Shown: in pieces, positions 1 through 8,090 of the stretch
How the letters are laid out: each line of letters begins with the position of its first letter
Numbering within the stretch: position 1 is the first letter of the stretch
Source: Rhizobium leguminosarum
GTDB lineage: Bacteria; Pseudomonadota; Alphaproteobacteria; Rhizobiales; Rhizobiaceae
Reading direction: 5' to 3'
Assembly: GCF_001652265.1 (NCBI RefSeq)
Contig: NZ_LWBS01000430.1
Coordinates: 1-40,822, forward strand
Length of the DNA: 40,822 nt
The notes under the pieces: generated by a model
The model's database searches: none
Told to the model about the DNA's origin: nothing
What the model saw: the letters and a program-made list of their open reading frames with translations, nothing else
Made by a program: the position numbers and the translations under genes

Positions 1-132
1 GTGGGGGTCGGGGGAAAAAACAAAAAGTGTTTAGTGTATGGGCGCTCAGTTTTAAGAATATCCAGAGCGGGTAACGGAGTCATGCAGTGGATAAATAAAA
101 CAAAAGACTACATACCTGGGAAGGAGTTTGTA
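1..132 (+). other. Leader upstream of the polysaccharide operon
   Basis: The reading frame of the first gene runs open to the window edge, but its translation here does not resemble the family N-terminus and the stretch is AT-rich, so I read it as leader. In S. meliloti the equivalent operon is activated by the c-di-GMP-binding AraC-type protein CuxR. I cannot identify a CuxR site here by eye, and any regulator gene would lie outside the window. Confidence 0.4.
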
Positions 133-1155
133 ATGCGTAGTTTCGTTCCCAACGAAGGCTATTCTAAAGTGTCAGGCATACCGGTGCTCCAAGGGCGGCG
201 CACCGTTCTTGTGAATGGCGGGGGCGGCTTCCTCGGTTCACATCTCTGCGAAAGGCTCCTGCAGCGCGGCCACAGCGTCACATGCCTCGATAATTTTTCG
301 ACCGGCCGCCGTGCGAATGTCGCTCATCTTGCAGCGAACACCCGCTTCCGCATCGTCGAGCACGATGTTAGGCAGCCCTTCGATATCGACGCGTCGCTCA
401 TCTTCAATTTCGCCTCCCCCGCCTCTCCGCCCGATTATCAGCGGGATCCTGTGGGAACGCTGCTCACCAACGTGCTTGGCGCCGTCAATACCCTTGATTG
501 CGCGCGAAAGACCGGTGCGATCGTCGTCCAGTCGTCGACGTCGGAGGTCTATGGCGACCCGACCCAGAGCCCGCAGCACGAATCCTATTGCGGCAATGTC
601 AACCCGATCGGACCGCGCGGCTGTTACGACGAAGGCAAGCGCAGCGCCGAAACGCTGTTCTTCGATTACCACAGGACTTACGGTGTCGACATCAAGGTCG
701 GCCGCATCTTCAATACCTACGGACCGCGCATGCGCCTGGACGACGGCCGGGTGGTTTCCAATTTTATCGTTCAGGCCCTGCGCAATGCCGACCTGACGAT
801 CTATGGCGACGGTCAGCAGACCCGTTCCTTCTGCTACGTCGACGACCTCATTGAGGGTTTCCTACGTTTTTCGGCTGCCGGCAGCGCCTGCAACGGTCCG
901 ATCAACCTCGGCAACCCAGCCGAAATGACCGTTCGGCGCCTGGCGGAAATCATTCGAAACTTGACGAACTCGCGGTCCCGGATCGTCCACCTGCCTGCGG
1001 TCACCGACGACCCTCGTCAGCGGCGGCCGGATATTTCCCGGGCCATGGCCGATCTTGGCTGGAAGCCCCGCATCGGGCTCGAAGCCGGCCTGGCTCGCAC
1101 CGTCGAATATTTCGACGGACTGCTAGCCGGCACAGAGAAGGCGGAGGTCGTATGA
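133..1155 (+). CDS. uxs1: UDP-glucuronate decarboxylase (UDP-xylose synthase)
   Basis: Predicted to oxidise and decarboxylate UDP-glucuronate to UDP-xylose in the cytoplasm, supplying a pentose donor for polysaccharide synthesis. It is an extended short-chain dehydrogenase: glycine-rich NAD motif at residues 29-35 (GGGGFLG), TSEVYGD near 136, catalytic pair Y165/K169 in CYDEGK, and RIFNTYGPRM downstream, all typical of UDP-xylose synthases. The ATG at 133 is chosen because AAGGAG lies 6 bases upstream and the resulting 340 residues fit the family; the frame stays open to position 1, but that extension looks non-coding. One base separates its stop from the next gene, so the two are probably co-translated. 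Order and identity match the uxs1-uxe pair characterised in S. meliloti. dTDP-glucose dehydratases are the nearest alternative. Confidence 0.88.
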   Translation: MRSFVPNEGYSKVSGIPVLQGRRTVLVNGGGGFLGSHLCERLLQRGHSVTCLDNFSTGRRANVAHLAANTRFRIVEHDVRQPFDIDASLIFNFASPASPPDYQRDPVGTLLTNVLGAVNTLDCARKTGAIVVQSSTSEVYGDPTQSPQHESYCGNVNPIGPRGCYDEGKRSAETLFFDYHRTYGVDIKVGRIFNTYGPRMRLDDGRVVSNFIVQALRNADLTIYGDGQQTRSFCYVDDLIEGFLRFSAAGSACNGPINLGNPAEMTVRRLAEIIRNLTNSRSRIVHLPAVTDDPRQRRPDISRAMADLGWKPRIGLEAGLARTVEYFDGLLAGTEKAEVV

Positions 1156-1156
1156 G

Positions 1157-2140
1157 ATGCCCCGCTACATTCTCGTTACCGGCGGCGCCGGTTTCATAGG
1201 CAGTCATATCTGCAAATCGTTGTCGCGTGCCGGCATGATCCCCGTCACCTACGACAATCTCTCGACGGGACATGCCGACAGCGTCCGCTGGGGCCCGCTC
1301 ATCCGGGCAGAGCTTGCCGACGCCGCCACGCTGCGCCGGACCCTTGCAGAGTTTTCACCCGATTGCGTCATCCATTGTGGTGCCAATGCCTATGTCGGCG
1401 AATCCGTCGACATGCCCAGGAAATACTACCGGAACAATGTCGTCGGCAGCCTGACGCTGCTCGAGGCCTGCCTCGATCAGGATATCGAGCGGATCGTTTT
1501 TTCGAGCAGCTGCGCCACCTATGGCGTTCCCGCCTCGCTGCCGATTCGGGAGGAAAGCCCGCAGCATCCGGTCAATCCCTATGGGCGCACCAAGCTGATC
1601 TTCGAGATGGCGCTTGAGGATTTTGCCGCTGCCTATGGTATCCGCTTTGCCGCGCTGCGTTATTTCAATGCGGCCGGCGCCGATCCAGATGGTGAGCTTG
1701 CCGAGCGTCATCACCCCGAGACCCATCTCATCCCTCGCGCCCTTCTTGCCGCTGCCGGCGGGCTGGAGCGGCTCGATATCTTCGGCACCGATTATGCGAC
1801 CGAGGATGGAACCTGTGTTCGCGATTATGTTCATGTTAGCGATCTCGCCCAGGCGCATCTCGCCGCCGTCAATCATCTGATGGCGGGCGGCGGCTCGCTC
1901 AGCGTCAATCTCGGCTCCGGCCGGGGCACTTCGGTACGCGAGATTCTCGAGGCGATCCGTCGCGCGAGCGGCCGCGAAGTCCCCGTGAATTATCGCGCTC
2001 GCCGCGCCGGCGATCCGCCGATCCTCTTTGCCAATACCGCAAGGGCGAAGGCGGAACTCGGCTTCGCGCCGGTCTTCTCGGATATCGATACGATCATCCG
2101 CACCGCCGGCCCCACCTTCGGACTGGAGATGAGGGCATGA
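1157..2140 (+). CDS. uxe: UDP-sugar 4-epimerase (UDP-xylose/UDP-glucose)
   Basis: Inverts C4 of a UDP-sugar using tightly bound NAD. Next to a UDP-xylose synthase the likely physiological reaction is UDP-xylose to UDP-arabinose, although the S. meliloti counterpart also handles UDP-glucose/UDP-galactose. Visible features are GGAGFIG at residues 9-15, the serine cluster at 116-118, Y142/K146 in PYGRTK, and the galE-type segment RYFNAAGAD near 168. Length is 327 residues, normal for GalE-like enzymes. The start is one base after the previous stop, with a GGAGG ribosome site inside the previous gene's end. The stop overlaps the next start as ATGA. Sequence alone cannot separate galE/exoB from uxe; the call rests on context. 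Confidence 0.82.
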   Translation: MPRYILVTGGAGFIGSHICKSLSRAGMIPVTYDNLSTGHADSVRWGPLIRAELADAATLRRTLAEFSPDCVIHCGANAYVGESVDMPRKYYRNNVVGSLTLLEACLDQDIERIVFSSSCATYGVPASLPIREESPQHPVNPYGRTKLIFEMALEDFAAAYGIRFAALRYFNAAGADPDGELAERHHPETHLIPRALLAAAGGLERLDIFGTDYATEDGTCVRDYVHVSDLAQAHLAAVNHLMAGGGSLSVNLGSGRGTSVREILEAIRRASGREVPVNYRARRAGDPPILFANTARAKAELGFAPVFSDIDTIIRTAGPTFGLEMRA

Positions 2141-4005
2141 CCGACGCACTGCAAGTCGGTCACAGCGCCAGGACGGCGAAGGCCGCTGCGGCGGATGCAT
2201 TCGATCCTGTTTTCACCGGCTGGAACCGCGTCGCCTATGGCTTCGGCATCCTCTGCTGGCTGGCAGCACTCGGCTATTTCTGGATCTGGTGGTGCCAGTC
2301 CGCCCATATTATTTCCTGGGCGGCCTTCGTGCTCATTACCCTCGTGCTTGCCTGGATCACGCTGGTACCGGCCTATTTTATCCTGATCTTCCTCGACGCG
2401 AGATCGGTCAGCGCTCGGGCAGGACTGCCGGAAGGGCGGGTGGCAATGGTCGTCACCAAAGCGCCGTCCGAGCCCTTTGCCATCGTCCGCGCCACGCTGC
2501 AGGCGATGCTCGACCAGATCGGCGTCGATTTCGATGTCTGGCTGGCCGACGAGGACCCCTCGGAGGAAACCAGGCGCTGGTGTGCGGCGCACGGCGTGCT
2601 GATCTCCACCCGAAAGGGCGTGACGGAGTATCATCGCACCACCTGGCCGCGCCGGACGCGTTGCAAGGAAGGCAACCTCGCCTATTTCTACGATCATTTC
2701 GGCTATGCGCGTTACGATTTCGTCGCCCAGTTCGATGCCGACCATGTGCCGACGCCAACCTATCTCCGTGAAGTCCTGCGCCCCTTCGCCGATCCTGAGA
2801 TCGGCTACGTCTCCGCTCCCAGCATCTGCGATGCCAATGCCGGCGCAAGCTGGGCGGCGCGCGGCAGGCTCTATGCCGAGGCAAGCCTGCACGGTTCGTT
2901 GCAGACCGGTTACAACAATGGCTGGGCGCCCCTATGTATCGGTTCCCATTATGCGGTTCGCACATCAGCCCTTCGCCAGATCGGCGGCCTCGGCCCCGAA
3001 CTTGCCGAAGACCATTCGACGACGCTGATGATGAATGCCGGCGGCTGGCGCGGCGTGCACGCCGTCGATGCGATCGCTCATGGCGACGGACCAGCGAACT
3101 TCACTGATCTCGTCGTCCAGGAATTCCAGTGGTCGCGCAGCCTGGTGACGATCCTGCTGCAACATTCCCGCCGTTACATCATGCACCTGCCCTGGCGACT
3201 GAGATTTCAGTTCGTGTTCTCGCAGCTGTGGTATCCGCTCTTCTCCGCCTTCATGGCCGTGATGTTCCTGCTCCCGGTTGCCGCCTTGCTGACGGGCAAT
3301 GTCTTCGTCAACGTGACCTATCCGAATTTCCTGCTGCATTTCGCACCGATATCGATCGTACTGACGCTGTTTGCCTTCTGCTGGCGGGCCACGGCAACCT
3401 TCAGGCCGCACGACGCGAAACTGTTCGGCTGGGAGGGGCTTGCCTTCATCTTCCTGCGCTGGCCATGGTCGCTTGCAGGCAGCCTTGCAGCGCTTCGCGA
3501 CTATATCTGTGGCTCTTTTGTCGATTTCCGCATCACGCCGAAGGGAAGGCAGCAGCAGCGGTCTTTGCCGTTGCGCGTCATCGCGCCCTATATGGGGCTC
3601 GCCGGACTGTGCGCAGCCGCCGTGGCACTGGCCAGTGAGGCCGCGGCCGCTCAGGGCTTTTATGTTTTCGCTGCGATAAATCTTTCGATCTATCTGTCGC
3701 TGACAGTGCTGATCGTCATTCGCCATGCAATCGAGAACGATCTGCCGCTAATGCCGCAATCACGCGGGCTGTGGCTGGCGACAACCATGGGGCTTGCGAT
3801 TTGCATCACCGGCGGCATGCAGGCGGGCAGCCATGGTCTGCGCAGCCTCGAGGCCCTTTCCCACGGCCAGACGTTCATCAGTTTCAGCCAATCACAGTTT
3901 GCCGTGGCCGGTGCCGGTGTCGGCGGCGGCAAGACCAGGATCGTGAAGTTCCGCCTCAGATGGAATGGGTTCGGAAGCACGGGACGGGACGAACAAGGTG
4001 TCTGA
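2137..4005 (+). CDS. apsS: Membrane family 2 glycosyltransferase, putative polysaccharide synthase
   Basis: Predicted inner-membrane processive glycosyltransferase that polymerises a sugar from a UDP donor and exports the chain, in the manner of cellulose synthase. Two hydrophobic segments lie at about residues 31-50 and 58-86. The cytoplasmic GT-A domain follows, with D140, DAD at 200-202, ED at 291-292 and QEFQW at 328-332. Several further membrane segments occupy about 340-580. The last motif is normally QxxRW; the arginine is replaced by Q331 here. The 622-residue protein is shorter than BcsA and I see no C-terminal PilZ domain. Position after uxs1 and uxe matches apsS of the S. meliloti arabinose-polysaccharide locus, so the symbol is assigned by synteny. 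Confidence 0.75.
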   Translation: MTDALQVGHSARTAKAAAADAFDPVFTGWNRVAYGFGILCWLAALGYFWIWWCQSAHIISWAAFVLITLVLAWITLVPAYFILIFLDARSVSARAGLPEGRVAMVVTKAPSEPFAIVRATLQAMLDQIGVDFDVWLADEDPSEETRRWCAAHGVLISTRKGVTEYHRTTWPRRTRCKEGNLAYFYDHFGYARYDFVAQFDADHVPTPTYLREVLRPFADPEIGYVSAPSICDANAGASWAARGRLYAEASLHGSLQTGYNNGWAPLCIGSHYAVRTSALRQIGGLGPELAEDHSTTLMMNAGGWRGVHAVDAIAHGDGPANFTDLVVQEFQWSRSLVTILLQHSRRYIMHLPWRLRFQFVFSQLWYPLFSAFMAVMFLLPVAALLTGNVFVNVTYPNFLLHFAPISIVLTLFAFCWRATATFRPHDAKLFGWEGLAFIFLRWPWSLAGSLAALRDYICGSFVDFRITPKGRQQQRSLPLRVIAPYMGLAGLCAAAVALASEAAAAQGFYVFAAINLSIYLSLTVLIVIRHAIENDLPLMPQSRGLWLATTMGLAICITGGMQAGSHGLRSLEALSHGQTFISFSQSQFAVAGAGVGGGKTRIVKFRLRWNGFGSTGRDEQGV

Positions 4006-4042
4006 GCCGGCGGAACCGGCAAGTGTCGAGCAGGAGGATGTA

Positions 4043-4564
4043 ATGAGTATCGGATCGAGACTGTACGGAGTGGCGCTCGCTCTCAGCCTGTGCCTGCCAA
4101 TGGCTGCACACGGCGCAGAGGTTGCCAAAACAAAAACGCCAACGCCGGTCAGCGCCTATGAGCTCTATCTTATCTACGGCGACAAGACCTGGACCTGGAA
4201 CACCGGAGGTGGCCGTTTCTTAGATGATGGCCGGCGGTTCGTCGCCTGGACCAACGATAAGGGCAGGGAGTCCTTCGCCGAAGGCAGATGGGTGGTCGAC
4301 GATCTCGGCCAGCTCTGCATGCGCGCCACCTGGACGAATGCCGAGGGTGCGGCCCGCGCCAGCACCTGTTTCGGTCACCGCAAGATCGGCAACACGATCT
4401 ATCAGCGGCGCCAGCCGGACGGCAAGTGGTATGTCTTTCGCCATGCATCGGTGCTCCCGGATGACGAGTTCCGCAAGCTCGTTCCCATGGATACGGTGAG
4501 CGCGAAGGCGCGTGAACTGAAGCAGGTCCTGCTGAGCCAGGAAATAGCCCGAAAAGGAGGGTGA
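4043..4564 (+). CDS. Secreted DUF995-like small protein
   Basis: A 173-residue protein with an apparent Sec signal peptide: a hydrophobic run at about residues 7-21 followed by AHGAE, a likely signal peptidase site. The mature part contains YELYLIYGDKTWTWN and a conserved W, G, D and R pattern resembling DUF995, a family of unknown function found mostly in rhizobia. The start at 4043 is preferred because AGGAGG lies just upstream; an earlier in-frame ATG would bury the signal peptide behind 26 hydrophilic residues. It sits 37 bases after the synthase and 4 bases before the GH26-like gene, so it probably acts in the periplasm on the same polysaccharide. No catalytic residues can be named. Confidence 0.72.
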   Translation: MSIGSRLYGVALALSLCLPMAAHGAEVAKTKTPTPVSAYELYLIYGDKTWTWNTGGGRFLDDGRRFVAWTNDKGRESFAEGRWVVDDLGQLCMRATWTNAEGAARASTCFGHRKIGNTIYQRRQPDGKWYVFRHASVLPDDEFRKLVPMDTVSAKARELKQVLLSQEIARKGG

Positions 4565-4568
4565 AGCC

Positions 4569-5537
4569 ATGAAGAAGCTAATGAAAAACAACCTCTCGAC
4601 CACCGCGATCGCGCTGCTGCTGTTGTGTGTCGCGGATCTGCCGGGCCGGAGCGAAGTGCAATATGCGGGTATTGCCCCAAACCCGGCGGCGGCCGTGCAG
4701 ACGATCATCGACAAGCGCCCCGTCGTTCATGCCGGCGGCATCAAGTTCGGGGCCTACGATCCGCACGGCGATTTCGGCGCGCAGGCGAATGTCGCGACCG
4801 AAGCCCTGTTCCTGCCGTGGGAGGACGTCGACCTGGAAACCTTACGGGTCGCCGATGCCTATGCGCTGGCGAGAGGCCGCAACCTGCTGATCACTGTAGA
4901 GCCGTGGTCCTGGGACGTCGACTGGCGGCTAACCTCCGCTCAACTTCGCGCCAAGGTCCTGCGCGGTGACTACGATGTCAACATGCGTTCGATCGCGCAT
5001 ATGATATCCGAGCTGAAAAGCCCGGTGATTGTCCGCTGGGGACAGGAGATGGAGGACAAGTCAGGGCGGTTTTCCTGGTCTGGCTGGAGCCCGCAGGACT
5101 ATATCACGGCCTACAAGCGGATGATGGACATCGTCCGCAAGGAGGCGCCCGGCACACAGCTCATGTGGTCGCCGAAGGGAGAGCCTGGCCTTCAGGCCTA
5201 CTATCCCGGCGACGATTATGTCGATCTCGTCGGGCTCTCGGTCTTCGGACTGCAGCGCTACGACGAGCTTGCCTACAAGGAGCACCGGACGTTCTCGGAA
5301 GCGCTGAAGCAGGGCTATGATCTCGTCGCCGGCTACGGAAAGCCGATCTGGGTGGCGGAGCTCGGCTATGAAGGCGGCGACGCCTATATCAGGCCGTGGA
5401 TCGAAACTGCCACATTGAAGCAGAGCGCCTTCCCGAATCTGCAGGAGGTCGTCTATTTCAACGACCGGGATGTGCAAGCATGGCCGTTCGATCTTGGCCG
5501 GCCGGACTGGCGCGTGGTCGAAAACCTGGGCAACTGA
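4569..5537 (+). CDS. Secreted GH26-like glycoside hydrolase
   Basis: Predicted periplasmic or secreted retaining endo-hydrolase with a TIM-barrel fold. Residues 1-28 look like a signal peptide (lysine-rich start, then AIALLLLCVA). The two catalytic glutamates of clan A are placed as expected: E160 in RWGQEMED as acid/base and E264 in WVAELGYEGG as nucleophile, with the aromatic-rich segment EPWSWDVDW at 111-119. The 322-residue length suits a single-domain GH26, whose known members act on beta-mannans and mixed-linkage glucans. In a synthase operon such enzymes usually trim, release or edit the polymer during export. AAGGAGGG precedes the start. Substrate cannot be read from sequence; an arabinose-containing polymer is an inference from uxs1/uxe. 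Confidence 0.75.
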   Translation: MKKLMKNNLSTTAIALLLLCVADLPGRSEVQYAGIAPNPAAAVQTIIDKRPVVHAGGIKFGAYDPHGDFGAQANVATEALFLPWEDVDLETLRVADAYALARGRNLLITVEPWSWDVDWRLTSAQLRAKVLRGDYDVNMRSIAHMISELKSPVIVRWGQEMEDKSGRFSWSGWSPQDYITAYKRMMDIVRKEAPGTQLMWSPKGEPGLQAYYPGDDYVDLVGLSVFGLQRYDELAYKEHRTFSEALKQGYDLVAGYGKPIWVAELGYEGGDAYIRPWIETATLKQSAFPNLQEVVYFNDRDVQAWPFDLGRPDWRVVENLGN

Positions 5538-5565
5538 TAGTCCGGAAAACAGCGGCCTGAAAAAC

Positions 5566-5598
5566 GGAGAGGCCCGCCGGGGTGTTGCGGGCCTCTCC
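5566..5598. terminator. Terminator hairpin between convergent operons
   Basis: A perfect 12-bp stem (5566-5577 with 5587-5598) closes a 9-base loop. Read on the minus strand it is followed by GTTTTT, so it suits the binding-protein gene ending at 5616. It also lies 28 bases past the GH26-like stop on the plus strand and could serve both. Confidence 0.8.
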
Positions 5599-5615
5599 CC
5601 ATGTCGGGCGACCGA

Positions 5616-6902
5616 TCATCCCTTGATCGTTGCCTTACCCTCTTCGATAAGCCGGGTCGCCGCATCGGCGGGCGAAATCCGTTCGAAGGCGAGTTCGTCA
5701 CAAATCGGGCGCAGCACGCGCTGATCGAATTGGGTTGCTCCCATCGGCACCGGCGGCGGATATTCACCGACCTGGTCCTTGAGCAGGTTCACGTATTTGA
5801 CCGTTTCCTGCTCCGTCGGGTTGAGCTGCGGTAGGATGGCTTCGCGCACGGCGGGCGACATTGGCACACCGCGTTCGACACCCAGAATCTTGCCGGCTTC
5901 GGGATCGTTGACAAAGAAGCTGATGAACTTCGCGGCAGCTTCGCCCTGCTTGGTCGTGGCGCCCACACTCCAAATCAGTGCCGGACGGTAATAGTGGCCG
6001 GATGGACCGCCCTTCTTTTCACGCGGCAGCATGGTGATGCCGAGCTTGTTCTTGATGATCAGCTGATAGCCGATCATCTGGTTGGAATAGGCCATGCCGA
6101 TCACCGATTTGCCAAGACCAAGGCAATTGGTGTCGATCGTGTTCTGATCGAGCGTCTGCACGTCGGCAGCGACGGTGCCGCCCGCCTTGCGCAGTTTCTC
6201 CCAGTAGTCGAACCATTCCCTGGCATCGTCGGCCGTGAAGCCCAGCCCAACGCTCTCCTTCGCAAAGAGGCTTTTGCCGCGCTGGCGCAGCCAGGCATCG
6301 AACACATAGGCGTAGCGCGCCGCATAGGGGCCGCCGCCCTTGCCGGAAGACTTGGCGAGTTCGACGGCGAGCTTGGCGTACTCATCCCAGGTGAGATCGG
6401 GCTTCGGCAACGGGATGCCTGCCTTTTCGAATTCGACGGTGTCGAAGAACATCGAGAAGGAGTTGAGGCCGAGGCCAACACCATAGAGCTTGCCGTCGAT
6501 GGTGGTCAGTTTCAGCATGTCGGCGCCGAAGGACTGAACGTCCAGCGTGGAGGGGACGAATTCATCGAGCGGCAGGCAGGCACCGCGCTTCGAATAGTCT
6601 GAGATCGTTCCCGGCTCGAGTTGGAAGATGTCGGCGATCGAGCGGCCAGCCATCTGCGTTGCGAGCTTCGTCCAGTAGCCGTCGCCCGAAAGCGATTCAC
6701 CGACGATAGTGACGCCAGGCGTTTTCGACTGATAGAGCTTGGCAACCTCGAGCGTGCGCTTGGCGCGGTCGTTGGATCCCCACCACATGGCGCGCAATTG
6801 TGCGCCTTCGGCAAAGGCCGGAATGGCGCTTCCGGCGCCGAGAGCGAGGCCGGCGGCCGCACCGGCTGAACCCATCAGAAATGAACGGCGATTGACCTGC
6901 AT
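5616..6902 (-). CDS. Orphan Tat-exported sugar ABC transporter binding protein
   Basis: Periplasmic binding protein of the ABC sugar importer type (extracellular solute-binding family 1), 428 residues. Start M at 6902 is chosen for its AAGGAGG six bases upstream; an in-frame upstream ATG would add 34 residues ahead of the signal. The N-terminus NRRSFLMG at residues 4-11 and the following hydrophobic stretch fit a Tat signal, suggesting export in folded form. No permease or ATPase gene adjoins it. It is a clear paralogue of the binding protein at 16752-18038: same length and shared blocks such as WWGS, ATQ.AGR, LRQRGK, ADVQ.LD.N.IDTN and a VERG.P segment. I infer it shares the permease/ATPase of that operon. 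It is divergent from the LacI regulator, across palindromes that could control it. Confidence 0.88.
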   Translation of the reverse strand: MQVNRRSFLMGSAGAAAGLALGAGSAIPAFAEGAQLRAMWWGSNDRAKRTLEVAKLYQSKTPGVTIVGESLSGDGYWTKLATQMAGRSIADIFQLEPGTISDYSKRGACLPLDEFVPSTLDVQSFGADMLKLTTIDGKLYGVGLGLNSFSMFFDTVEFEKAGIPLPKPDLTWDEYAKLAVELAKSSGKGGGPYAARYAYVFDAWLRQRGKSLFAKESVGLGFTADDAREWFDYWEKLRKAGGTVAADVQTLDQNTIDTNCLGLGKSVIGMAYSNQMIGYQLIIKNKLGITMLPREKKGGPSGHYYRPALIWSVGATTKQGEAAAKFISFFVNDPEAGKILGVERGVPMSPAVREAILPQLNPTEQETVKYVNLLKDQVGEYPPPVPMGATQFDQRVLRPICDELAFERISPADAATRLIEEGKATIKG

Positions 6903-6991
6903 GCTAATCCTCCTTGTCGCAATTACCCGCTGCCATCCTCCAATGGCGTTATCGGGCACTTCGGCAAACAGATTACGCAAAAAAAATTTTA

Positions 6992-7025
6992 TTGCAAGAA
7001 CCAACCATTTTCTTGCAAATTTGCA
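6992..7025. promoter_or_regulatory. Putative LacI operator palindromes
   Basis: Two overlapping dyads lie between the divergent binding-protein and lacI genes. TTGCAAGAA (6992-7000) and TTCTTGCAA (7010-7018) are perfect arms around 9 bases. TGCAAATTTGCA (7014-7025) is a perfect 12-bp palindrome. Two more TTGCA half-sites follow at 7021 and 7030. The repeated TTGCA core, and its place between a LacI gene and its likely target, suggest autoregulation and control of the binding protein. Confidence 0.55.
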
Positions 7026-7046
7026 TTACTTGCATAATGTTTGCCT

Positions 7047-8081
7047 ATGAACGATCAAAAGATCAGACGGCCGCGTCAGGCCGATATAGCGACGTTGGCC
7101 GGGGTCTCCGTTTCCACGGTGTCGCGCGTGCTCGCCAACGAACCTGGTATCAGCGAAACCGTCCGCCGCCAGATATTGAAGGTGGCAGCCGAGCACGGCT
7201 ATCCCGTCAAGCCTGCTTCCGAAGCCGTTGCCGGCGGGCTGGCGTTGATTGCCAGTGACGGCGTCACCGGCACTCTCAGCGTCTTCTATGAAGCCATCGT
7301 CGACGGCCTGCGCGCCGGCGCTGCCGAAGCAGGCATGCCCTTCGACGTCCGGCTGGTCCGCGAGGATCGAACCACCCCGGATGCCGTGCGCGACTATATG
7401 CAGACGGCTGAGGCTGAAGGTCTCTTTCTCGTCGGTATCGATCCGAACGAGATGTTGCGCGGCTGGCTTCAAGCCAGCATGACACCGACCGTTCTTGTCA
7501 ACGGCACTGATCCAAGGATGCAGTTTGACGGTGTTTCGCCGGCTAATTTCTTTGGTGCCTACGAGGCGACCCGTCGGCTGACCGAAGCCGGCCATCGACG
7601 CATCCTGCATCTGAGCGGCTCCCACCGCCATACGATCCGGGAGCGTGTGCGCGGTTTCGAGGCGGCGATCGCTGCCGTCCCCGGCGCCGAGGGCCGTCTC
7701 GTGTCCTTGACACTTCAAGGCAGCGCCATCCGCGAGGCGCATGAACGCACGGCAGAAGCACTTGCCGAGAATGCCGGTTTTACCGCCGCCTTCTGCATGA
7801 ATGATTTCATCGCCGTCGGCGTGCTCGATGCTGTCACCGAGGCAGGCCTGCGCGTGTCGGACGATTTCGCGATCGTCGGTTTCGACGATCTGCCCTGCGC
7901 GCTGATGACCAATCCGCGGCTATCCACCATGCGCGTCGATCGCTCCGCCCTCGGGCGCGAGGCCGTGTCGCTGATGCTCGCCCGTTTCCGCAACAGGACG
8001 GCACCGGCGCGCCACATCTGCCAGGCGGTCGTTCCCGTTCCGGGCGGAACTGTTCCGAATCCGAATGCCGAAAACCCGTGA
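7047..8081 (+). CDS. LacI-family sugar-responsive transcription regulator
   Basis: A DNA-binding repressor with an N-terminal LacI helix-turn-helix (DIATLAGVSVSTVSRVLAN at about residues 13-31, hinge near 45-60) and a C-terminal periplasmic-binding-protein-like ligand domain ending with VGFDDLP and the dimerisation region. Length about 344 residues is standard. ATG 7047 is preferred over the in-frame TTG at 7041; neither has a strong Shine-Dalgarno, so translation may depend on a short leader. It heads a three-gene run (regulator, DUF2264, 2-hydroxyacid dehydrogenase) with touching or overlapping ends and is divergent from the orphan binding protein. The ligand is probably a sugar or sugar derivative carried by that protein. 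Confidence 0.87.
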   Translation: MNDQKIRRPRQADIATLAGVSVSTVSRVLANEPGISETVRRQILKVAAEHGYPVKPASEAVAGGLALIASDGVTGTLSVFYEAIVDGLRAGAAEAGMPFDVRLVREDRTTPDAVRDYMQTAEAEGLFLVGIDPNEMLRGWLQASMTPTVLVNGTDPRMQFDGVSPANFFGAYEATRRLTEAGHRRILHLSGSHRHTIRERVRGFEAAIAAVPGAEGRLVSLTLQGSAIREAHERTAEALAENAGFTAAFCMNDFIAVGVLDAVTEAGLRVSDDFAIVGFDDLPCALMTNPRLSTMRVDRSALGREAVSLMLARFRNRTAPARHICQAVVPVPGGTVPNPNAENP

Positions 8082-8090
8082 GTGACACCG

